Origin: Leisingera caerulea DSM 24564
GTDB lineage: Bacteria > Pseudomonadota > Alphaproteobacteria > Rhodobacterales > Rhodobacteraceae
Direction of reading: 5' to 3'
DNA length: 64,000 nucleotides
Assembly: GCF_000473325.1 (NCBI RefSeq)
Contig: NZ_KI421513.1
Span: 1,063,217 to 1,127,216 of the forward strand
Shown: positions 36,291 through 44,724 of the stretch, one piece after another
Layout of the letters: every line of letters starts with the position of its first letter
Position numbering within the stretch: position 1 is the stretch's first letter
The notes under the pieces: generated by a model
Database searches by the model: none
Told to the model about the DNA's origin: nothing
Seen by the model: only the letters and a program-made list of their open reading frames with translations
Position numbers and translations under genes: made by a program

Positions 36291-38237
36291 TCAGGTGCGC
36301 CCGAACAGGCGCTCGATATCTGCCAGTTTCAGTTCCACGTAGGTGGGGCGGCCATGGTTGCACTGGCCGGAGTGGGGGGTTGCCTCCATCTCCCGCAGCA
36401 GCGCGTTCATCTCCTCTCCGCGCATCCGGCGGCCGGAACGGATCGAGCCATGACACGCCACCCGGCTCAGGATCGCTTCGATTTTCGCCTGCACCAGCTG
36501 GCTTTCACCTTGGTCCGACAGCTCATCCAGGATGTCTTTGATCATGGCCTCGGCGTTGACTTCTCCCAGGATCGCCGGGGTTTCCCGCACTGCAACGGCA
36601 TTGCCGCCGAATGCCTCGATCCCGAGGCCAAATTTTGCCAGCTCATCGGCCACACCCAGCAAGCAGGCGCACTCGTTGTCGCTTAGCTCGACAATCTCCG
36701 GGATCAGCAGAGCCTGCGCAGCAACGCCGTTTTCGGCCATCTGGCGTTTCAGCTTCTCATAAACCAGCCGCTCATGTGCTGCGTGCTGGTCGACAATCAC
36801 CATGCCGTCCGCGGTCTGGGCGATTATGTAGTTTTCGTGCACCTGGCCGCGGGCCGCACCCAGCGGCAGCCGCTCGGCCCCGGGCGCGGCGGCTTCGGGC
36901 GTATCCAAGGGCTGACCCGGGGCCACTGGAGCTTCGGCGACTTCAGTCACCCGGCCGCTGTAAGCTCCCGCCAGTTCGGCAAAACCTTGCGATGGCAGCG
37001 CATCATTGGACGGCGCCTGCGGCTGGCCGGGGCACTGCGCCGCATAGGACAGGCTGCGTGCGCCATAGGACGGCCGGTCCATCTGGTAGATCCGCGGGGC
37101 GCCACTGGCGGCGGTGGACTGTTCCGGCTTCATTGCCCCCAGCGTGGCACCTGCCACGGTGGTCGAGGCACGGTGACCGGCCTCCGCCAGCGCATGGCGC
37201 AGCGATGACACGATCAGACCGCGCGCCAAGCCGGGATCGCGGAAGCGCACTTCGGATTTGGCCGGATGCACGTTCACGTCGACCAGCTGCGGATCGCAGT
37301 CGATGAACAGGGCCGCCGCCGGATGCCGGTCGCGGCTGAGGAAATCGAAATAAGCCGCCCGCAGCGCACCGGTCAGCATCTTGTCCTTCACCGGTCGGGT
37401 ATTCACGAACAAGAACTGTGCCACCGCCGCACCGCGGGAATAGGTCGGCAGCGCCGCGTAGCCATAGAGCCGGATGCCCTCGCGGGTGGCGTCAATCTTC
37501 AAAGCGTTTTCAGCAAACTCTCGCCCCAGGACCGAGGCCAGCCGACCGTGCAGCGCATCAAACAGATCGCCGGACAAAGGATCTGCCCGAAAGGTCACCC
37601 GCCCGTCGCCGCCGCCCGAGACATCGCGCAGGGTGAAGCCCACCGAGGGCTCCGCCATCGCCAGCCGTTTCACCGTGTCGGAGATCGCCTGCGACTCCGC
37701 CCGGTCGGTGCGCATGAACTTGAGCCGCGCCGGCGTGGCAAAGAACAGGTCGCGCAGCTCGACAATAGTGCCCGCCCGCAGCGCCGCCGGCTTCACCGGC
37801 TCCAGCTTGCCACCGGACACCCGGATCTGTGCCGCCTCATACCCGGCTGCGCGGCTGGTGATGGTCAGCCGCCCCACCGCGCCAAGCGAGGGCAGCGCCT
37901 CGCCGCGAAAGCCGAACGTGTGGATGTTCAAAAGGTCGGTGCCGTCGATCTTGGAGGTCGCATGGCGGCTGAGCGCCAGCGGCAGATCCTCTGGCGTCAT
38001 GCCGCAGCCGTCATCCGTCACCCGGATCAGCGTCTTGCCGCCATCGGCGATCTCCACAGTGATCCGGGTTGCCCCGGCATCAATGGCGTTTTCCACCAGT
38101 TCCTTGACCGCAGAAGCCGGCCGTTCCACCACCTCCCCGGCAGCAATCCGGTTGATGGCACTGTCATCCAGCTGGCGGATCACAGGACGGGATTCAAGCC
38201 GCGAATTTTCGCTGATATGGGGTTCTGCACTGCTCAT
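36291..38237 (-). CDS. mutL: DNA mismatch repair protein MutL
   Basis: A 648 aa mismatch-repair coordinator. N-terminal GHKL ATPase motifs: ELVENAIDAGATRI, VTDDGCGM and TFGFRGEALPSL. The C-terminal domain carries the endonuclease motif DQHAAHERLVYEK plus ACHGSIRSG and the end motif CNHGRPTYVEL. MutL therefore nicks DNA itself, as expected in an alphaproteobacterium without MutH. The ATG at 38237 is chosen; the open frame upstream is not family-like. It heads the mutL-rmuC-cyclase group and diverges from deoC. Confidence 0.97.
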   Translation of the reverse strand: MSSAEPHISENSRLESRPVIRQLDDSAINRIAAGEVVERPASAVKELVENAIDAGATRITVEIADGGKTLIRVTDDGCGMTPEDLPLALSRHATSKIDGTDLLNIHTFGFRGEALPSLGAVGRLTITSRAAGYEAAQIRVSGGKLEPVKPAALRAGTIVELRDLFFATPARLKFMRTDRAESQAISDTVKRLAMAEPSVGFTLRDVSGGGDGRVTFRADPLSGDLFDALHGRLASVLGREFAENALKIDATREGIRLYGYAALPTYSRGAAVAQFLFVNTRPVKDKMLTGALRAAYFDFLSRDRHPAAALFIDCDPQLVDVNVHPAKSEVRFRDPGLARGLIVSSLRHALAEAGHRASTTVAGATLGAMKPEQSTAASGAPRIYQMDRPSYGARSLSYAAQCPGQPQAPSNDALPSQGFAELAGAYSGRVTEVAEAPVAPGQPLDTPEAAAPGAERLPLGAARGQVHENYIIAQTADGMVIVDQHAAHERLVYEKLKRQMAENGVAAQALLIPEIVELSDNECACLLGVADELAKFGLGIEAFGGNAVAVRETPAILGEVNAEAMIKDILDELSDQGESQLVQAKIEAILSRVACHGSIRSGRRMRGEEMNALLREMEATPHSGQCNHGRPTYVELKLADIERLFGRT

Positions 38238-38483
38238 ACCGCTAAATTTAGCATGTGGGGCCGATTCTGCCACCGGAATGCGCGCCGCGGCGGCAGCAGA
38301 ATCGCAAAACACGATTTCCCCGCTTTACCGCCCGCCCCCAAGGGATCGCAGCTACCCGGCGCTGCCTTTTCGGGCCAAAAATTTGTCCATTCAGTCAAAA
38401 AACCTAACGGCAGCCCCGGGCGCTCGCTTGCCAATATGCCGCACCCGTGCGATTTTCGCACGGAACTCTTCTGAGGATCCCCA

Positions 38484-39473
38484 ATGGAAAGCCATATCGC
38501 TGAACGAAGCGCGCAGCTGCCGCAGCTGGCTGAGCCGCGCAACCCCGGCATGGAGCTGGACCTGGACTGGGTCGCTGCCGTGCAGGCCAATACTTCGGCC
38601 ATCGAACGCCGCTGCGCCACCCTGCCGGGCCGCCGCAGCGTCAAGAAAGACCACCAGGCCGCCTGGCTGCTGAAGGCCATCAGCCTCATTGACCTTACCA
38701 CCCTGTCCGGTGACGACACCGAAGGCCGTGTCCGCCGCCTGTGCGCCAAGGCGCGCCAGCCAGTGAACGCCGGCATCCTGCGCAGCCTGGGGATGGAGGG
38801 CCTCACCACCGGGGCTGTTTGTGTCTACCACGACATGATCCCCACCGCCGTAAAAGCGCTGGAAGGCACCGGCATCCCGGTGGCCGCGGTTTCCACTGGT
38901 TTCCCGGCAGGCCTGTCGCCGTTTCACCTGCGGCTGGCGGAGATCGGCGAAAGCGTCAACGCTGGCGCCGAGGAGATCGACATCGTGATCTCCCGCCGCC
39001 ATGTCCTGACTGGCAACTGGCAGGCGCTCTATGACGAGATGAAAGCCTTCCGCCTGGCCTGCGGCGAAGCCCACGTTAAGGCAATCCTGGCCACCGGCGA
39101 ACTGGGGTCCCTGCGCAATGTGGCGCGGGCGTCGCTTGTATGCATGATGGCGGGCGCTGATTTCATCAAGACCTCCACCGGCAAGGAAAGCGTGAATGCC
39201 ACCCTGCCCGTCAGCCTGGTGATGATCCGTGCGATCCGCGACTACTATGACCGCACCGGCTACCGCGTCGGCTACAAGCCGGCGGGCGGCATTTCCAAGG
39301 CCAAGGACGCGCTGGTTTACCTGGCGCTGATGAAGGACGAACTAGGCCACCGCTGGCTGCAGCCCGACCTGTTCCGCTTCGGCGCCTCGTCGCTGCTGGG
39401 CGATATCGAGCGCCAGCTGGAGCATCATGTCACCGGTGCATACTCCGCCGGCTACCGCCACTCCATGGGGTAA
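38484..39473 (+). CDS. deoC: Deoxyribose-phosphate aldolase
   Basis: Class I aldolase that splits 2-deoxyribose 5-phosphate into acetaldehyde and glyceraldehyde 3-phosphate. At 329 aa it has the long form found in eukaryotes and some bacteria. Catalytic parts: VKAILATGELG with the likely Schiff-base-region lysine, ADFIKTSTGKESVNATLP with the reactive Lys, and GYKPAGGISKAKDAL. The ATG at 38484 follows a GAGGATCC ribosome site. The neighbouring ALDH16 gene reads in the same direction 62 bp on and could remove the acetaldehyde product. Confidence 0.96.
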   Translation: MESHIAERSAQLPQLAEPRNPGMELDLDWVAAVQANTSAIERRCATLPGRRSVKKDHQAAWLLKAISLIDLTTLSGDDTEGRVRRLCAKARQPVNAGILRSLGMEGLTTGAVCVYHDMIPTAVKALEGTGIPVAAVSTGFPAGLSPFHLRLAEIGESVNAGAEEIDIVISRRHVLTGNWQALYDEMKAFRLACGEAHVKAILATGELGSLRNVARASLVCMMAGADFIKTSTGKESVNATLPVSLVMIRAIRDYYDRTGYRVGYKPAGGISKAKDALVYLALMKDELGHRWLQPDLFRFGASSLLGDIERQLEHHVTGAYSAGYRHSMG

Positions 39474-39480
39474 GGGCGCC

Positions 39481-39511
39481 GGAATCCGGCACGAATACCG
39501 GGCCGGATTCC
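39481..39511 (+). other. Hairpin between deoC and the ALDH16 gene
   Basis: Perfect 10 bp stem GGAATCCGGC / GCCGGATTCC with an 11-base loop, 7 bp past the deoC stop. It lacks a T-run and ends 24 bp before the next start codon, so it is more likely a stabiliser or processing site inside one transcript than a terminator. Confidence 0.5.
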
Positions 39512-39535
39512 TGTTCCGCGAAAAGGATCAGTATC

Positions 39536-41872
39536 ATGACCATAAAAGAGATCTTCGACAGCATGGAATATGGCCCCGCTCCCGAAAGCGCCGCTGAGGC
39601 ACTGGCCTGGCTGGTCGATCAGGGCAGCCGCTTCGGCCATTTCATCAATGGCGAGTACACCGCCCCCGGAAACGGTTTTGAAAGCAGGAACCCGGCCACG
39701 GGTGAGGTGCTGGCGACCCTGACCCAAGCCACTCAGGCCGACGTGGACGACGCAGTCAAAGCCGCCCGCAAGGCGCAAGGCAAATGGGAAGCCCTCGGCG
39801 GCCCGGGCCGGGCCAAGTACCTCTACGCGATTGCCCGGCTGCTGCAAAAGCACTCCCGCCTGTTTGCAGTGCTGGAAACACTGGATAACGGCAAGCCGAT
39901 CCGCGAAAGCCGCGACATCGACATTCCCCTGGCCCAGCGCCATTTTTACTATCATGCCGGCATGGCCCAGTTGATGGAAAGCGAGCTGCCGGACGCCGAG
40001 GCTTTGGGCGTCTGCGGCCAGATCATCCCCTGGAACTTCCCGCTCTTGATGCTGGCGTGGAAGATCGCGCCTGCGATTGCCATGGGCAACACAGTGGTGC
40101 TGAAGCCTGCGGAATACACCTCGCTGACCGCGCTGCTGTTTGCCGATATCTGCCGCCAGGCAGGTCTGCCCAAGGGTGTCGTCAACATCGTCACCGGCGA
40201 CGGCACCGTGGGAGAAATGATCACCTCGGCGGATGTGGACAAGATTGCCTTCACCGGCTCCACTTCGGTTGGCCGCAGGATCCGCGAGGCCACTGCAGGC
40301 AGCGGCAAGGCGCTGACCCTGGAGCTGGGCGGCAAGTCCCCCTACGTCGTCTTTGACGACGCCGATATCGATTCCGCCATCGAAGGGCTGGTGGACGCAA
40401 TCTGGTTCAACCAGGGACAGGTCTGCTGCGCCGGTTCGCGCCTTTTGGTGCAGGAAGGCATCGCAGAACGCTTTCACAGCAAACTCAAGGCCCGTATGGA
40501 CGGACTGCGCGTCGGCAACCCGCTTGACAAATGCATCGACGTCGGCGCCGTGGTGGACCCGGTGCAGCTCGATACCATCAGCAGCATGGTCGCGGCCAAT
40601 CGCGCCGGCACCATGCACCAGGCACAGGTGGAGATGCCCGAAGGCGGCTGCTTCTACCCGCCGACGCTGATCGAGGGCCTGTCACCAGCCGATCCCCTGA
40701 TGCAGGAGGAAATCTTTGGCCCGGTCCTGGTGTCCTGCACCTTCCGCACGCCCGCCGAGGCGGTGGAGCTGGCAAACAATACCCGCTACGGTCTCGCCGC
40801 GACGCTTTGGACCGAGAACGTGAACCTTGCGCTCGACATGGCGCCGAAACTGGTTGCGGGTGTGGTTTGGATAAACGGCACCAACATGTTTGACGCCGCC
40901 GCAGGCTTTGGCGGCGTGCGCGAAAGCGGCTTCGGGCGCGAAGGCGGCTGGGAGGGGCTGGCAGCTTATACCCGTGCCAAGGCCAAACCAAAACCGCTGG
41001 CCAAGGTGGAAGCCTTTGCGGGCACCGGCGCCCCGGCGGACCCGCTGGACCGCACCGCCAAGATGTATATCGGCGGCAAGCAAGCCCGCCCTGACAGCGG
41101 CTACAGCCGGGCAATCTACGGAAAATCTGGCGCCCTGCTGGGACACGTTGGCGTAGGCAGCCGTAAGGATGTCCGCAATGCGGTTGAGGCAGCAGCCGGC
41201 GTAAGCAAGTGGTCCAAGACAACCGGCCACCTGCGCGCGCAGATCCTCTATTATATCGGTGAAAACCTCTCTGCCCGCGCGGAGGAATTTTCCGCCCGGA
41301 TCGACGCCATGACCGGCAGGAAGAGCGGCGCGGCAGAGGTCGAAACTTCAATACAGCGCCTGTTCTCAGCTGCGGCCTGGGCCGACAAGTTCGACGGCCG
41401 GGTGCACGGTGTTCCAATCCGCGGCGTAGCACTGGCAATGAAGGAACCGGTTGGCGTGATCGGAGCGCTCTGCGCCGATGAGGCACCGCTTCTAGGACTG
41501 GTTTCCGCCATGGCACCGGCGATTGCGATGGGCAACCGGGTGGTTTTGGCCGCTTCGGAACCCTTCCCGCTGGCGGCCACCGACTTCTACCAGGTGCTGG
41601 AGACCTCGGACGTGCCTGCGGGCGTTGTAAACATCCTGACTGGCAGCCATGCAGAACTGGCCAAACCGCTCGCTTCGCATCTGAATGTGGATGCGGTCTG
41701 GAGCTTCTCCTCCTCCGATTTGTCGGCAGCAATCGAAGCAGCCTCAGCGGGTAACCTGAAGCGCACCTGGGTCAACGACGGCACCGCAACCGACTGGACG
41801 CAGGACCTGACCAAGCGCTTCCTGCAGGAGTCCACCGAGATCAAGAACATTTGGGTGCCCTACGGCGAGTAA
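39536..41872 (+). CDS. ALDH16-type double-domain aldehyde dehydrogenase
   Basis: At 778 aa this is about 1.6 times a normal aldehyde dehydrogenase. The N-terminal half (about 30-490) is a complete ALDH: general base Glu263 in LELGGKSPY and nucleophile Cys297 in FNQGQVCCAG. The C-terminal half (about 510-778) is a second, shortened ALDH-like unit (MYIGGKQARPDSGYSRAIYG; VGVIGALCADEAPLLGLVSA) that has lost the catalytic Cys motif. This is the ALDH16 architecture, known in a bacterial form from Loktanella. Coupled with deoC, it probably oxidises acetaldehyde or a related aldehyde using NAD. Confidence 0.93.
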   Translation: MTIKEIFDSMEYGPAPESAAEALAWLVDQGSRFGHFINGEYTAPGNGFESRNPATGEVLATLTQATQADVDDAVKAARKAQGKWEALGGPGRAKYLYAIARLLQKHSRLFAVLETLDNGKPIRESRDIDIPLAQRHFYYHAGMAQLMESELPDAEALGVCGQIIPWNFPLLMLAWKIAPAIAMGNTVVLKPAEYTSLTALLFADICRQAGLPKGVVNIVTGDGTVGEMITSADVDKIAFTGSTSVGRRIREATAGSGKALTLELGGKSPYVVFDDADIDSAIEGLVDAIWFNQGQVCCAGSRLLVQEGIAERFHSKLKARMDGLRVGNPLDKCIDVGAVVDPVQLDTISSMVAANRAGTMHQAQVEMPEGGCFYPPTLIEGLSPADPLMQEEIFGPVLVSCTFRTPAEAVELANNTRYGLAATLWTENVNLALDMAPKLVAGVVWINGTNMFDAAAGFGGVRESGFGREGGWEGLAAYTRAKAKPKPLAKVEAFAGTGAPADPLDRTAKMYIGGKQARPDSGYSRAIYGKSGALLGHVGVGSRKDVRNAVEAAAGVSKWSKTTGHLRAQILYYIGENLSARAEEFSARIDAMTGRKSGAAEVETSIQRLFSAAAWADKFDGRVHGVPIRGVALAMKEPVGVIGALCADEAPLLGLVSAMAPAIAMGNRVVLAASEPFPLAATDFYQVLETSDVPAGVVNILTGSHAELAKPLASHLNVDAVWSFSSSDLSAAIEAASAGNLKRTWVNDGTATDWTQDLTKRFLQESTEIKNIWVPYGE

Positions 41873-41899
41873 AATCCAGCCGGTTTCCGGCAAAGGCAG

Positions 41900-41931
41900 A
41901 ACGCCGCTCCATCCGGGGCGGCGTTTTCTTT
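41900..41931 (+). terminator. Terminator of deoC-ALDH16
   Basis: Stem AACGCCGC / GCGGCGTT with a 10-base loop followed by TTTCTTTTC on the plus strand, 27 bp after the ALDH16 stop. Confidence 0.9.
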
Positions 41932-41989
41932 TCAGACCGGCCATCGTCCCATCAGGGCCTGCCGTGCCGCAAGCAGGAACCGCCCGTGC

Positions 41990-42059
41990 GCAGCACGGAC
42001 CGCCGCCCAAGGCCAAGGGTTGCCCGGCGCAGCCGGGGAGCCTGCGGGCGCGGGAGCAC
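41990..42059. repeat. Dispersed repeat, copy 1
   Basis: A 70 bp stretch in the gap between ALDH16 and rpsO that recurs, slightly changed, at 48156-48222. Both begin GCAGCACGG and end TGCGGGCGCGGGAGCAC, and share CCCGGCGCAGCCGGGG in the middle, which can fold into a hairpin. Both copies lie between genes and point the same way. Confidence 0.7.
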
Positions 42060-42083
42060 TTCGCCGCTATATGGCTCCGTTGC

Positions 42084-42118
42084 AAAAGAAAGCGCCCGCT
42101 CCTTTCGGAACGGGCGCT
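42084..42118 (-). terminator. Terminator of rpsO
   Basis: Stem AGCGCCCG / CGGGCGCT (42091-42098 with 42111-42118), followed on the minus strand by TTCTTTTG. It lies 21 bp past the S15 stop. Confidence 0.9.
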
Positions 42119-42138
42119 GAAATCCGGATAAGCGCGGA

Positions 42139-42408
42139 TTAGCGGCGGATACCCAGGCGCTTGATCAGGTCCTGGTAACGGGCCTCATCCTTGCCTTTGG
42201 TGTAGTCCAGCAGCTTGCGGCGCTGAGCAACCATTTTCAGGAGACCACGGCGGCCGTGGTTATCCTTCTTATGGGTTTTGAAGTGCTCAGTCAGAGTGTT
42301 GATGCGCGAGGTCAGGATTGCAACCTGGACTTCCGGCGAGCCGGTGTCGCCGTCCTTGGTTGCGAATTCTTTCATCAGGCGCGCTTTTTCTTCCGCAGTG
42401 ATCGACAT
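42139..42408 (-). CDS. rpsO: 30S ribosomal protein S15
   Basis: An 89 aa ribosomal protein, starting [15 protein letters not shown], with the central [20 protein letters not shown] that contacts 16S rRNA helices 20-22, and ending LIKRLGIRR. Length and sequence are standard. The ATG at 42408 follows a GGAGACC ribosome site. In many proteobacteria truB, rpsO and pnp are neighbours in that order; here truB lies 2.3 kb upstream with two unrelated genes between, and pnp is upstream of truB rather than after rpsO. A strong terminator follows. Confidence 0.98.
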   Translation of the reverse strand: MSITAEEKARLMKEFATKDGDTGSPEVQVAILTSRINTLTEHFKTHKKDNHGRRGLLKMVAQRRKLLDYTKGKDEARYQDLIKRLGIRR

Positions 42409-42566
42409 CGGGGTCTCCTTCATAGGTTAGAGTGGATGGCACAAGCCGGGATGTCGTCCAGCACAGGCCCATGGAGAAACCTGCCGCGGAATCACGGCAG
42501 ATGCGGGCATATATGATGTTTCTGCTGTAAAGGCAAAGACTAACTGCTAGGCGCCGGATGCCAAAG

Positions 42567-43541
42567 CTATTGCGGCAGCAGCCCGGAGACCGACGCCGAC
42601 TCCGGGTCAATCAGCACCAGATCATCGGCGGTCAGCCCCTCGGCACCCGAAACTCGTAATGCACTCTGGCCATTCACCAGAATCAGCATCTCGGCCGCAG
42701 CATCCGGGTTCTGCCGCACCTCCACCGTGGGCTCCTCCCCGTCTTCGAACTCCCAGACAACTACCAGCTGGTCCTCGCCCGCATCATAGTCCATCAGCTG
42801 CACCGCCTCGGCACTGCCTGTCCAGCTTCCAACTGTGAATTGATCCGCGCCGGCGCCACCTGTCAGCGCATCGCCTCCACCTGCAATCAGCGTGTCATCC
42901 CCGTCACCGCCGTTCACGAAGTCCTGATTGGTCCCGTCACCTGCACCGGACACCACATCGTTGCCGTAACCACCGAACAGCGCGTCCTCCCCGGCGCCGC
43001 CGGTCAGGCTGTCATTACCATCGTTCCCGTGCAGCGTATCCTCGTCCGTGCCGCCTTCCAGCCAATCCTGGCCCTGGCCGCCATGCAGAAGGTCCGCACC
43101 GCTGCCGGCCCGCAGGCTGTCGCTTCCGAAATGCCCGTACAGGCTGTCATCGGCGGCACCGCCTTCCAGCCAGTCGCTGCCTTCCGCGCCATGCAGCACA
43201 TCCTGGCCGTCTCCGCCAAACAGGCTGTCATCACCGTCTTGCCCGTAAAGAGAGTCGCTGCCAGTACCGCCTCCAATCCAATCGTCCCCGGCGTATCCGC
43301 CGATCTGGTCGTCCCCGGCACCGCCTGACAAGCTGTCTGCCGCTTCGCTGCCAACCAGAACGTCGCCGCTGTCCGTGCCGGTCACGGGCCCGCCGCCCGG
43401 CTCGACAAAGCCGTCGTCGAGACCATCCACGTCCCCCTCCGGCTCATGCCGCGCTTCGGAGTCATCTTCCTCCGTACCGGTGTCGGCAAAAACCGCGCTG
43501 CCAACTGCTACAAGTCCCAGAACACTTGCTAACCACAACAT
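42567..43541 (-). CDS. RTX-type calcium-binding repeat protein with membrane anchor
   Basis: A 324 aa acidic protein. The start MLWLASVLGLVAVGSAVFAD is one hydrophobic segment, either a signal peptide or an anchor. An acidic linker (about 22-55) leads to roughly fourteen nonapeptide repeats of the GGxGxDxLx type (about 60-225: for example GGAGDDQIGGYAGDDWIGGG), which bind calcium in a parallel beta-roll. The C-terminal 80 residues (FTVGSWTGSAEAVQLMDYDA) resemble the tail of other roseobacter RTX proteins. An N-terminal anchor with RTX repeats is unusual since most RTX proteins leave by a C-terminal type I signal. Possible roles are surface adhesion or calcium binding. Confidence 0.88.
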   Translation of the reverse strand: MLWLASVLGLVAVGSAVFADTGTEEDDSEARHEPEGDVDGLDDGFVEPGGGPVTGTDSGDVLVGSEAADSLSGGAGDDQIGGYAGDDWIGGGTGSDSLYGQDGDDSLFGGDGQDVLHGAEGSDWLEGGAADDSLYGHFGSDSLRAGSGADLLHGGQGQDWLEGGTDEDTLHGNDGNDSLTGGAGEDALFGGYGNDVVSGAGDGTNQDFVNGGDGDDTLIAGGGDALTGGAGADQFTVGSWTGSAEAVQLMDYDAGEDQLVVVWEFEDGEEPTVEVRQNPDAAAEMLILVNGQSALRVSGAEGLTADDLVLIDPESASVSGLLPQ

Positions 43542-43647
43542 TGCCCTATCAACCCCTGGACAAACATTTACCTGAAATACAATCTCACGTTGTAGGAACG
43601 CGTTCAAAACAAAACGAGAACACAGGTTAACGGACGCTGAAAGTGTC

Positions 43648-44160
43648 CTAGTCCGGGTGCCACAACTGAGGCTGCTGGCTGTAGGCGATGTAAAGCGGAT
43701 GCCTGGGGTGGCCCGCCTTGCTGAGCCCCAAGTGATACAATGGCTTGCCGCTCGACCTCAGTGCCGCTGCGACCCGCGCACCCTGGGCGCGATGCGTGCC
43801 GTGGGTGCCCCACGCGCAGATCACCATATCGGCCCAATCCACCCCTTCCAGAATCACCGCCATATTGTCCGGGCCTTCCGGCGCCTCCAGCCGCCGCATC
43901 TCACGCGGGTCGGTAACCCGGCAGGCAAAGATGTTGGTCGCCCTGAACCCGCCAAACCCCAACGCGCGGGCGCGCCGCTCGCAGCGCTCGATGGTAGGAT
44001 CATTCTGAACCTCGGTTGCCGTCGAGGGGTTCAGCATCACAAACATCACCCGCTGCCCCGCTGGATCCCAAACCCGTGTCAGGCTGTAGCGGTAGGTTTC
44101 GCAGTCCGAATAGACGGCGGTCGAGGGGGCATCGCCCTTGGTGTGGCGGCGGGTGATCAT
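43648..44160 (-). CDS. DUF1643 domain protein
   Basis: A 170 aa protein made of one DUF1643 domain: YSLTRVWDPAGQRVMFVMLN with PSTATEVQNDPTIERCERRA, and later FACRVTDPREMRRL. The family is widespread and lacks an assigned function; the fixed Asn-Pro-Ser and Cys-Glu pattern suggests an enzyme or nucleotide-binding protein. Both the ATG at 44160 and a TTG at 44196 are possible; I use the ATG because the family begins near there. It lies between the RTX gene and the truB region. Confidence 0.9.
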   Translation of the reverse strand: MITRRHTKGDAPSTAVYSDCETYRYSLTRVWDPAGQRVMFVMLNPSTATEVQNDPTIERCERRARALGFGGFRATNIFACRVTDPREMRRLEAPEGPDNMAVILEGVDWADMVICAWGTHGTHRAQGARVAAALRSSGKPLYHLGLSKAGHPRHPLYIAYSQQPQLWHPD

Positions 44161-44271
44161 GCGCGCTTTATTAGTTTGACGCGGCGTGTTTTCCAAGCAG
44201 GTCGGCCACTGCGTCTAGGGGAATAACGCCGCTTCTGCGGTAAATGAATTTTCGGCATTTACGAGACTGAC

Positions 44272-44724
44272 ATGGAACTAGTTCGTTTCCTCGCCCTCTC
44301 CGGGTTAGTCGGCGCTATAAGCCACGATGGCTGGAATTCGGATACAGGCGACCAGGAGGGCCGAAGGTTGCGGAGCCGGACCAGGATGATCCCAACCTGC
44401 CGCCAAGCGGGGTCGAAGCAACGGAGAGACGCTTCTTGAAGGCAGCCTCCCGCATGGTCCCAGCTATGACCTTCGCTGCCGTGTCCGAGTGGTCGAGACA
44501 GAGAACGGCAGCTCAAGTGTTCAGGCCGGCGGACGCGAATTGCTGATCCTGGAAGGACAATCCGGCCTGGGGACCATCTCCCTTAGCACAGCGTCAGAGT
44601 TCGATGAAACTTGGTACAGTGTGGATGGGAATGAGGCTGACCCCGGCAGCCTGCATGTCCGGCTTGAGGTGTACCACTATTATTCCGGCAGATACTATCA
44701 AGCCTGTGCCGGAATTCAGCAGGA
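44272..44724 (+). pseudogene. Possible decayed gene, reading continuous only across three frames
   Basis: This 450 bp stretch sits between DUF1643 and truB and has no full-length frame. From the ATG at 44272 one frame reads MELVRFLALSGLVGAISHDG, signal-peptide-like. The next sensible reading (VAEPDQDDPNLPPSG, about 44367-44413) is in another frame, and from about 44420 a third frame gives NGETLLEGSLPHGPSYDL and later LLILEGQSGLGTISLSTASE, FDETWYSVDGNEADPGSL and LEVYHYYSGRYYQ. These have ordinary protein composition and would join into one secreted or extracellular protein after two frameshifts. The third frame overlaps the truB 3' end. No family was recognised, so a chance frame cannot be excluded. 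Confidence 0.4.

Noticed and set aside
42840..43328. 162-codon plus-strand frame across the RTX repeats
   Set aside because: It arises from the regular nonapeptide-coding repeats being read in reverse; the repetitive V-rich product is not a protein family.
43004..43354. CRISPR-like periodic repeats
   Set aside because: The periodicity comes from the 27 bp codon blocks of RTX nonapeptides within a coding frame; there are no unique spacers or cas genes.
44259..44516. 85-codon minus-strand frame in the truB-DUF1643 gap
   Set aside because: No ribosome site or family match; the plus strand of the same region has more protein-like readings.
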